From Scilla litardierei (Eukaryota > Streptophyta > Magnoliopsida > Asparagales > Asparagaceae): a DNA stretch of 64,000 nucleotides. Of this stretch, positions 55,759-64,000 are shown piece by piece. The DNA lies in assembly GCA_030789695.1 (NCBI GenBank), contig CM061141.1:166477079-166541078 (forward strand), read 5' to 3'. The translations under genes and the position numbers were made by a program. The notes below the pieces were generated by a model. The model was not told the origin of the DNA. It made no database searches and saw only the letters and a list, made by a program, of their open reading frames with translations. Positions within the stretch are counted from its first letter, which is position 1; every line of letters starts with the position of its first letter.

Positions 55759-56939
55759 AAAATAAAAAAGTTAGTTTAGTTTGCTTTAGTATGTGTGTTT
55801 TCCCTCTAGCTTCGTTGAATAATATCTAGTTTCACTTCAACCATTGAGGACAATGCTCATTTCTAGTTGGGGGGAGTGAACTATGAAGTTGGATGCTAGT
55901 TTTGGATAGTTTTGAAAATTTTGATGTTAATAAAAAAATTTCGCATTCATTATCATCATTCATTCATTTTGAGCATATCATTTTGATGCCTCCATCCTTG
56001 CCTCCATCACATTTCTTTTGCTTAGTCCCTACATGCTTAATGCCATGCAATCTTTTCGGATTATTACTTTGGTATCAAAAGTCATAGATGTTTGATTGGC
56101 GTGTTTTAATTTCTTTTCCATTTTGGAGTCAAATGTTAATATGCCATGTATGAAACTATTTTATTTGTTGTGATACTCTCTTTGAAATAATTCGGGAATA
56201 GTTTGGTGTAAGTGATTGCATGAATTGGGATGAATGGCTTAGTTTTTGATTGTATAGAATGTGGCCAATGGTGTATGTTTGGTTTTCCTCCTAAGGAGTG
56301 GGTGGATGAGTTGATAATTCATGTTTGGAATGAGAAAGAGAGTTATATAAGTGAATGTTTTTTCTAATCAAATTGAGTAGCCGGTGCCCTACGAAACATT
56401 GGGGAGGACGCCAAAAATGAGATTTAGGGGATCAATCCATCCCTTTGCCTATATAGCGTCATCGCGTGTATGCAAAGGTGGCGGTGTTTGCATTTCATAG
56501 CATGATTGCGTGAATGCAAAACATAAACATACTAAAAACAAAAAGAATACAAAAAGAGAGAGAAAAAGAAAAGAAAAAGAAAAAAAGTGAATGAATAAAT
56601 GAAAGAATAAGCAACATAAGTGATGCAATCTCATCTCCCACAACTTGGAGGAAATTTCTTTTGGTTTTGGCCATTTCCATGAAAATTAGAAACTTTGCCA
56701 TTTGCGCATCTTCACAAAGAATGTGATACAGTGCTTATTACTTCACTTTTCATTGAATTAGATTGAGGAGAATATCTTTTATTGTCTACTTTTATACATT
56801 TTATATATTGACTTTGAAATCATTTTGAAATAACATGTGGAGTATGCCATGATGATATCTTAAATTTGGTGCATGTTTTCACTTTAATCCGAAATTATCG
56901 CTTATTTTACTACGGACTAGCAAAATGCTAGTTGGGGGG
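55759..56939 (+). other. E6 3' noncoding domain
   Basis: CCATTGAGGACAATGC then CTAGTTGGGGGGAG (55840-55877); a gene-free AT-rich part; CGGTGCC..ACGAAACATTGGGGAGGACGCC (about 56382-56412); TATAGCGTCATCGCGTG and GTTTGCAT...ATGCAAAAC block (56450-56525); purine tract (56530-56585); polypurine tract AGTTGGGGGG ending at 56939. Collinear with E4 45660-46621. Confidence 0.8.
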
Positions 56940-57225
56940 TGTGATTCATGGTGAAAAGTGTATATTTATACCCCCTAACTACCCCTATTTTGTGCTAAAG
57001 ATTAGGCTTAACCTTTCTCTATTAAGTGCATTACCACTTTATGTTTCATATTAGAGCTTATTTCCTTTCTTTGCACAAAACAACATTATATGGACTAATT
57101 TCTCCTTCTTCTATTTTTCAAGTACTCCTGAGGGTCTTGGGGATTTTCCAGAATTTTCTGAGATTTTTCTGGAGTCCCGAAGGAGACAAAATCAAGTAAA
57201 TAGAGAAATAGAGCTGGGGGGCCAA

Positions 57226-57480
57226 GACAGTCGACTGTCCTTACAACGACAGTTGCATGTTACTTCAACAGTAGTCGACTGTTTATCTCCTCCTGAAGGG
57301 AGCAACAAAGAGCCGACTCTCTGTTAATTTATCACAGCTGCAGCAAGTGACTGAAGCACAAAACACAGTCGCCTGTGTAATTCACAGTCGATTGTGAATT
57401 TCAAGACAGTCGCCTGCCTCCCTTTAGAAGCTACCATGCCTGACCAACGATAGGCGACTGACGTTTGTTCAGCAATCGCA
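57226..57480 (+). repeat. E6 U3 array of ACAGTCGACTGT-type palindromes
   Basis: GACAGTCGACTGTC (57226), GTAGTCGACTGT (57271), CACAGTCGCCTGTG (57365), CACAGTCGATTGTG (57383), GACAGTCGCCTG (57405) and AGGCGACTG (57452), plus weaker half-sites such as AGCCGACTCT. Core A(C)AGTCGNCTGT. Present only in this LTR because the 5' copy is truncated. Confidence 0.75.
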
Positions 57481-58114
57481 TGTCGCGGGTTTTTCTGCCA
57501 AACCTAGGTCGCGAGAAATGGGTTTTTCTTAACCCGATTTCTCCTCAGTCGATGTGGGCAGTTGGATGCTTCTTTGGAGGGTTAGGATGCGATCCTTTAT
57601 GGGTTTAAAACCCCTAAACTCTGATGTAATGGGATCAATTCATCCAAGCCTCGTTTTTATAGTTCCATTAGGGGTTTAAACCCCATCTTCTTCCCAAGGG
57701 CCAGGGCTAGGGCTTGGAGGCCATTGGAGCTTTGTGGAGCTTGGAGGAAGAGCAAGAAAGGGAAAGCCTGCGTTTTCAGGGTTCTATTTGGTGATTTCTT
57801 CCCTTCTCTTGTAACATTTGGTTTCTATTGTTTTGTAATGAATATTATTGAATGATTGTTGAATGAGAGTGAGACCCATTTGATAGTTGTTTGATTTCTG
57901 GCTTGTAATGAATTTTTATTTTCTTTTCTTAAATGATTATCAAGTTTCTTTCATTATGAAGGCCTAGAGCCATTTGTGTGTGGGTTGGGAATAACTAGGG
58001 TTGCATGGTTGATTAGTATTATTCATCTATTGCATTTAATTGGATTTAGCATGCCTTGAAATGGGTGCTAGATAGTGTTAATTGATGGGTTGTGCCCTAG
58101 GTTTAATTGAGTCG

Positions 58115-58119
58115 TGCAC
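58115..58119 (+). repeat. E8 target-site duplication, left
   Basis: TGCAC, repeated at 59895-59899. E6's other LTR reads straight through this point (CGTGCACTACCCTTGG at 53231), with one T/C difference after the right copy. Confidence 0.75.
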
Positions 58120-59894
58120 TAATCGCGTCTGGATGTATACCTGAAAAACGACTTGTAGTTTTACCGCAAGCACACGGTGTAGCGGCGAGCGGGTATCGAA
58201 CTCAGGGAGGACAAATGACCGTGTCTTACTCAAATCAGCTAGCTATCAAGAGAACAAGAATAGTTGGGTGTAATAGTCACAATCGTTCAAGTATCAAGAA
58301 AATATCAATATAATAAAAAGCGTCTAGGGATAGGAAATCCCCACTACGGACCTTCTCCCATCCTTGTGAATCGTACATTTCATTGTTGCTAAGCTTGAAT
58401 ATAGGTGAACTAGTCGCAACTTAATGTAGAACCAAGCTCACGCTCTCATGCTATTGCCGGTCTATAGCAACCCTAGGATAGGGCCCACTCTCGTGCAAAC
58501 CCTAGCCTAAGCCGCTAGCGTGAAGAACGACATCATTGTTCAATCGTATCTCGAGCCCACTCTCGTGCAAACTCGAGCTACGACCTAGGTTATGACAGGT
58601 CTTATTCTTCCAATCTCTTGCAAACGAATATTAGTATAGATTCACAATCAAAAATCCTAGCTTTGGTCCAATCTCTTGCAAACCAAATCTAGAGAAATCC
58701 AATTGTCAATCTAAATCGAATATCTAGGCATTCCTATCAATTGGGATCCAATCTCTTGCAAATCTCAATCGATATGAATTCCTAGCTACCCGTAATCAAT
58801 CAATCACAACCTAACCCTAATCAATTCTAGCAACAAATCAACAAATTCGTCACAATTCAGAGATAGTGTCCATAGGGTTCATCCCCATGCCCTGGAACGA
58901 CGGCACTACTCACTAGACATCATACAAATCTCAGAAATAATAACAATAATCACGGCACAATTCATTGCAAAAGAGAAATAATGCATAAAAATTGAGTTTT
59001 CAATAGGAATAGACAAACCAATGTTGATGCCAAAGATCTCCAGCTGAGAATTCGCAAAAGAGTAGCCGTCAAAATCCTAAAAGAAAGCCTAAAAAATATA
59101 GTTCAAAAGTATCTTAAATTAGGGAAAAAACTGGGATTAAATACCCTCTAAAATCGTCCAGAAAATCGTGACCAAACTGCCCCTGCGCAGCCCAGAAATC
59201 GCAACCCTAACAGCAGGCGGAGAGGGTCACTCGGCTGAGTGACCCTTGTCACTCGACCGAGTGACAAACCCTGTATAAAAACAGTAACTTCGGGGTTTTC
59301 AGGGTCTATCTTCGGGGGCTGGCTCGGTCGAGTGGACTTCTTCACTCGACCGAGTGAGCATTCATGCTCGGCCGAGTGAGCCTCCTCAGGATCTCTGAAA
59401 ATTCCAGTAACTTGGGCCTCTCTCTGGACGAAATTCCATGACCACTCAGGCGAGTGAACTTTCGCACTCGACCGAGTGGGCTTCCTTTGTTCGACCGAGT
59501 ATACGCTAAAAATATCATGTGCGTGTCCGTTCTGTTCGGCTGAGTAGGGCTTCTTGCTCGGCTAAGTGAGTGGTCTACTCGGCCGAGTGGTGTGTTGTTG
59601 AGCTCATTCTCCCTTCTTTTCGCCTCCTCGTCGCTCCTATTGATTTCCTTCTTCTTCTGCTGATCCTCTATCACTGAAAAGTCCTCGAATGAGCCGTGGG
59701 TGACACTCCTATGCGCGTGCAAATCCTTTGATCTCAAATTCGCTCCAGATCGCTCCATATTTCCTGAAATACGACAAAAACAAGAAATAGTGAAAAGCAT
59801 CACAATATTGTCGAATAATCGTGAAAAACGCGATATGAGCGATCAAAACGACATGCAAACATGCAGAAAAAAGGTTTAAAATATGGAGTGAACA
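58120..59894 (-). mobile_element. E8: solo LTR (1775 bp), minus orientation
   Basis: Inserted in E6's 3' LTR. On the minus strand it runs TGTTCACTCC...GACGCGATTA. Near its 3' end (plus 58150-58210) it holds the complement of CTTGCGGTAAAACTAC and CCTCCCTGAGTTCGATA, the U5 signature seen in E5's LTR, which gives the orientation. No internal element sequence is present, consistent with LTR-LTR recombination. 58440-58760 contains CAATCTCTTGCAAA-type short repeats. Confidence 0.75.
59225..59595 (-). repeat. E8 array of CACTCGACCGAGTG palindromes
   Basis: About 11 sites: 59228, 59249, 59322, 59342, 59367, 59441, 59463, 59490, 59537, 59553, 59578. Variants of CACTCG(A/G)(C/T)CGAGTGA, each nearly self-complementary. 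On the minus strand the array is upstream of a TATTTAAT-like box (about 59134), again a U3 position. Confidence 0.88.
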
Positions 59895-60482
59895 TGCACC
59901 ACCCTTGGCGGGACCGTAGAACGATGGTGTACCTTAAGGGTCACACCTACGTGTACCATCCTTGCATTCTATTGACACGGATGCAAGGATTTACTCACGA
60001 GCTTAAGTTAGGGATTTCCAACCCACTATTCAACACACGAATAAATCGTTACCCTTGGTGGGGCCGTAGAACGACGGTGTGCCTTAAGGGCATTACTTAT
60101 ATGCACAACCCCGCATACCTTGAAATGGATGTGAGGGTTGATTCATTTGGAGTTAACTTATCGCTAATCAACCCCGACCTTAATGACACCCCATTCCACA
60201 CACTCTTTCTTGCTTGAATAGCTCCACACTTTGGTCTCTACCCTACCTACCTTGGGTTTGGCTCGATCATATCACTCCACACTTCCACACTACACTTGTT
60301 AGTTTAGTTGATTATACCAACGCCTTTAGCATTCCTTCACCAATCGAGATTGTGATTGTGAAACGAATTGTCTCTGTGGATTCGACTCTGTACTCACGAG
60401 TTTATATTGCATCTGACACTCCTACCCTTAGGAGGCGAGCGTGTGCATCCTACTTGGATTGTGCACGCCTCGCGGTCAACCA

Positions 60483-61365
60483 GGCGTCGCTGATGCTGCT
60501 GCGGGGTGGTCCTCTGGAACTAGGTCTGCTGAAGGGGTCGATGTAACTGCCTGGTAGGGGCGACTGGTGCTCAACTGGACCCCGCAGAAGCTGCTGTGGC
60601 AGGTGGTGGTCGTCTCGGAGGGGCCACCGTATGTCGCTCTTGTGCTCTCTCCCGTTGGACATACTCGTTCTCCCGAGCTGTGGAGAGTATATCAGCATGG
60701 GTTTTCAATTTGAACCCAACCAGCTTGTCACGAATGCCGATGTCTAGGCCCTTCTGAAACCTCTTGACCCGAGCCAAAGGTGTGGACACCATGTCCTTAG
60801 CCAATCTGGAATATCAATTAATTAGTAAATACATATGTATGGTATAGTTAAGTGTTATGCATTAAATCAAGCACCTGCTGAGCCTAGAAAACTCAGCATC
60901 GTACTCCTCCACAGTCATAGAGCCTTGCTTCATCTCCACAAATTTTTCCTCAAGCTCCATCTGTGCCTCGGGCGAAAAGTATTGGGCATTGAATTCCTTC
61001 TTAAATGTGTCACAGGAGATCGGCTGTCCTAATCGATCTTCTTCAGAATCCCACCATATCCAAGCATCCCTTATCAGTTGCAGCTTCGCCATATCAACCC
61101 ATGAATCTACAGATGCACGTGTTGCCTTCAGCATATCAGTAACAGAACGTAGCCAGTCCTCCGCAGCTAAAGCGTCCTCGTGTCCAGTAAAAGTCAGCGG
61201 CCATAATGACCGGAACTGCTGCACTCCTCCATCTTGTCTAGGTTCCTTCTTTATTACCTGGACCATCTCTCGCAAGGCCTGGTCCGAGATCTGATGCACC
61301 GTGTTCGAGCCAGAGTTGTTGCACATCCCAGATCCTGATCCCGAAGCGTTTTCAGCCATAGTCAA
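60483..61365 (-). pseudogene. gag: E7 gag with internal intron, C-terminus cut by E6
   Basis: ATG at 61365 (minus; MTMAENASGSG). Exon 1 (61365-60875) has WLRSVTDMLKATRASVDSWVD, AWIWWDSEEDRLG, FKKEFNAQYFSP and VEEYDAEFSRLSR, the Tekay/chromovirus gag core. A 69-bp GT-AG intron (60874-60806) follows. Exon 2 (60805-60483) starts LAKDMVSTPLARVKRFQKGL, the normal continuation, then has an Arg/Ala-rich tail ending where E6 begins; the zinc knuckles are missing. Exon 1 is free of stops and exon 2 stays open for about 80 codons. No knuckle or protease N-terminus survives on either side of E6. Confidence 0.88.
60806..60874 (-). other. Putative intron inside E7 gag (69 bp)
   Basis: Minus strand: CTCAGCAG|GTGCTTGA...TTTACTAATTAATTGATATTCCAG (in two halves)|ATTGGC. 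It has a consensus ACTAAT branch sequence about 20 nt before the AG and is AT-rich. Splicing joins RLS(R) to LAKD in frame. E1 and E2 gag are uninterrupted at this place (RLSQFAPKMV). Confidence 0.78.
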
Positions 61366-61499
61366 TCTCTTAGATGCTCTTCATCTCTTGCGTATGTAAA
61401 CTTTCATACGCCTGCATTTATAAGTAAAATTTAAATCAATAGAGTATCTCAAATATGTAATTCCCACTCGCTCTACACTGTTCACGAGGTGTTTACACG

Positions 61500-61517
61500 G
61501 ACCTGCATGGGCCACCA
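61500..61517 (-). other. E7 candidate primer-binding site (tRNA unassigned)
   Basis: Minus strand TGGTGGCCCATGCAGGTC starts two nt inside the LTR; 16-17 of 18 positions match E1 and E2. Confidence 0.5.
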
Positions 61518-61519
61518 CT

Positions 61520-63708
61520 TGTAACTCCCCGTATCCGGGTGCAGTTACTTTTGTACAATTTTATGCAGGTCCTGTAGTTACCAGTGAAAACAACGTGAAG
61601 CAAACAGAAATTAACCGAATTTAAAATTCTCATTTCATTACCATCATGCCACGATTACAAAATTCTATACAATGAAATAAAAGTACATCCTCACTCTAAG
61701 CTGAAACATAAATACATGGAAATGAAGATACAAATGTCACTCACACTCAACCGGTCGTCAAAGCTTGTCGTCCTGCACCTGAAGCTCTGTCTCCTCATAC
61801 ACAGGTGCATCCACGTAGTCTTGTTCGTTACCTAGTGGCAACAACAGGAGTGGTACTACGGCTGAATAAAGTATATTTATCTAACCAAGCAACATCAGTA
61901 ACAATGATACATGAACAGAGAGGTATATTAGTGAACAGATATAACTGGTGATGTGCGAAGGTCTAACATGTTATGGTAGTTTTGATGTCGTTAATTTACT
62001 ATGAGATTATACTAGTAAGGTTGACCAATTCTAAATCGTAAACTTATAATGGATAGCAGGATGTGCAACCCAGAGACCATCTTGGACCGCGGGGAGCTAC
62101 CCCTGGCTGAGTCTAGAAGTCAACTGTGACGGGGACTCAGGATCCATAAATGGACATCCTCCCAGTTACGGACCGAAAACAGGACTCCAATCGCTCCCAC
62201 ACCCTCTCAATTATAATTTTTCTCGAACCCGATGAGTGATGTAAGGTTGTTTAATTTGTCACTGTGATTGACATGTGTTTGGTAAAGTAATGTATGGTTG
62301 TCAACTTGTTCTCTAAGTTGCATGCCAGTAGAGCCAATTTTAGTTATATTGTAACTTTCAGGTATCATCCATGTTTTACATCATTTAAACTACATGTTTA
62401 AGGGTTCTGTGTATCAACAAGAATTCGATTCATGTTCCACATTAACATATATCAATTGAGGTATTCCAACAATAAGTCTTAACCCTCCCGCATCTTTGTA
62501 CACATATCCCTTAACTATGGAATTTAAAGAGGTTGTCAACATTCAAGTCATTGTATGCTTAAACAGAAATATTGATCAATGATTAAAAGGCATAAGGAGA
62601 CACTAACTTCAATGAGAGTGCATTCTTGGATGAAAGAATCGAAACCGTCACCATTATATCTTAGTTTACTAGTTCATACAAAGAAAACACATTTTTCTCT
62701 TTATTACAAAACTTCAACCTTAAAGCTGGAAGTTAGTAAACACAAATCTACTTATACGTGTACTGAAATGGGTTTTGGAACATTAAAATTGATGAGATCA
62801 GATCTTAGGGATCTTGGTAGCGGCTGACGGGAAAAGAGGAGTCTGGAACTCCATACACCAAACATTAGAAAACATTGGTCTGAAACCTTGCCCAGTAGAA
62901 CACCATAACTGCAAACCCCAACAGTATGGTATAATAACCGAAAACACTAATTCAACCAAGTCAGGGAGTTGAAAAGCACGTCCTCACAACAATGGATACC
63001 AAAGCCCCAACAGAGAAAGGGGTTGTATAAAAGAAACAGTGCTACATGACTATACCTGAAATGCAACCAGAACATGGAGCAAAGGAAAACAACCACCCAA
63101 ATAACTAGCCACAAGACAAAACTGAAACTCTATCCACCCAGCCCAGCGATCATGTCACAGGGAGAAAATCCCTCATTGAACCCTTCCATCATCATTTTCC
63201 AACTAGAGATCTCCCACAAATTCCGAGATAATTTCCAAACTCTTTACGAAATTAACTTTTAAGAAACAAGAAACTTAAACTGAAACTTGGGTTGAAAGAA
63301 TCTACCGTGATTCGAAGCCAAAAGATTGCAGAAATCCTCGATCCAACCTTGCCGTCTCACCGGAACATGGCTCCGGCTTGCTTGATTGTAGAAAAGGTGA
63401 AAGCTTTAAAAGGATGCGGCCTTAAAACAAGACTCAAAATCGAACGGAAACAAAAAAACTGGAAGTTTTAGAGTTGGTCGAAATCTTCTGCAAGTGTAAA
63501 AGCCCTTTAAAACAAAACCCCCACAGAGAAGTTATAGGGGGAGAGGAGAACATTGGAGGAGATCGTGGGAGGCGATTAAGGCTCGAGATCGTGGTGAGAT
63601 CTTTCGCATAACCGAAGGGCAAGGAGGAGGATGCGGTTGCGATTTGTTTGGAAGTGAGAAACAGGGACGGGTCATGGCTAGGCGTCGATCGATCGGAGCG
63701 ATCGAAAC

Positions 63709-63757
<49 letters not shown>

Positions 63758-63909
63758 CTGCGATCGTGAACCCTAGAGAGGGCTCGGGTGTGAGAAGTGA
63801 GGGGAAATCTGAGGGCAATGAAATAAAAGGACCACATGGGCTTGGGCTGATGGGCCGCTCAAACGAAGAAGGAAAGAAAAAAATGTTTTTTTAAAAAAGG
63901 CCCATTACG
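61520..63909 (-). repeat. E7 5' LTR (about 2390 bp)
   Basis: Minus strand (C)GTAATGGGCC...GGGGAGTTACA. The outer base is G on the plus strand where the other LTR has A, so the terminal TG is mutated. 61983-63909 aligns with 47955-49848. Confidence 0.87.
63711..63753. repeat. (GA)n microsatellite
   Basis: About 21 GA dinucleotides within the E7 LTR. The left LTR has only GAGAGAGAG at the matching place (49687). Confidence 0.97.
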
Positions 63910-64000
63910 AACCCAAACCAGAAAACACAAATCTAAGGTTTGGAAAAACTATTCCCTTGAAACAATCCCTGGGAAAGAAGGAATTAGGGTTGCAAAATCT
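63910..64000. other. Flank beyond E7, unassigned
   Basis: 91 bp after the E7 LTR edge match nothing else in the window. This may be host DNA or another element. Confidence 0.5.

Larger units (their letters stand above)
53000..60482 (+). mobile_element. E6: pol-less Athila/Tat-type element, inserted in E7
   Basis: Truncated 5' LTR 53000-53869, tRNA-Asp-like primer site, gag, acidic ORF, conserved 3' domain, polypurine tract, 3' LTR 56940-60482 interrupted by solo LTR E8. It is related to E4 in LTR start, LTR end and 3' domain. The first ~944 bp of the 5' LTR and adjoining E7 sequence are deleted. Confidence 0.9.
56940..60482 (+). repeat. E6 3' LTR, interrupted by E8
   Basis: LTR parts are 56940-58119 and 59900-60482 (1763 bp plus the E8 target repeat). 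It starts TGTGATTC(A)TGGTGAAAAG like E4 and ends GCGGTCAACCA like the 5' copy. The palindrome array is at 57226-57480. Confidence 0.9.
47955..63909 (-). mobile_element. E7: Tekay-like Ty3/gypsy element, split by E6
   Basis: Minus strand: 5' LTR 63909-61520, primer-like block, gag 61365-60483 (with an intron), gap, protease remnant to chromodomain-like tail 53000-49896, polypurine tract, 3' LTR 49848-47955 (cut short). Sequence between the gag C-terminus and mid-protease was lost at the left edge of E6. Pol is broken in at least seven places. Confidence 0.92.

Overview
The window is a repeat-dense stretch of flowering-plant nuclear DNA. The evidence is wall-to-wall LTR retrotransposons of plant lineages (Tekay-like and other chromoviruses, Athila/Tat-type elements with tRNA-Asp-like primer sites, Ty1/copia), multi-kilobase LTRs, nested insertions with 5-bp target duplications, and GT-AG introns. 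I see no host gene, rRNA, tRNA gene, DNA transposon or bacterial feature. The species cannot be named from the sequence.

Layout, left to right (E numbers are mine). E1 (1-8588, +) is a decayed Tekay-like Ty3/gypsy element whose 5' LTR starts before the window. A gag-only Ty1/copia element (8589-13963, internal genes on -) abuts it. A truncated Tat-type element E9 (13964-19350, gag and LTR on -) follows, with an antisense spliced ORF and a ~95-bp tandem array. E9 is inserted in a copia pol fragment (19351-20575, -). That fragment is joined to a non-Tekay chromovirus E3 (-), which runs in pieces from 20746 to 35501. A 1.8-kb copia/E3 segment is tandemly duplicated, and the first copy was later split by E2 (21158-30863, +). 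E2 is a complete Tekay-like element with two 2438-bp LTRs and CTCCC target duplications.

The right half is another nest. E4 (35572-47954, +) is a pol-less Athila-type element whose 5' LTR is split by E5 (37018-43880, +; two 1734-bp LTRs, CCCAC target duplication). E4's 3' LTR is fused at a 4-bp microhomology to the truncated 3' LTR of E7, a minus-strand Tekay-like element (47955-63909). E7 is split by E6 (53000-60482, +; pol-less), and E6's 3' LTR holds a 1775-bp solo LTR, E8 (58120-59894).

Three themes stand out. First, the Tekay-like elements carry apparent spliceosomal introns at three positions: the gag-protease junction and the integrase core (E1/E2), and gag (E7, where E1/E2 have none). 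Second, four unrelated LTR families each hold a U3 cluster of a different family-specific CG-containing palindrome. Third, E4, E5 and E6 lack pol but share an acidic ORF with conserved C-terminal motifs. Nonsense codons in E1 gag and E2 pol fall almost only at glutamine codons, as expected from C-to-T decay. All elements look non-functional or non-autonomous, though E2 and E5 are recent insertions by eye (equal-length, near-identical LTRs).
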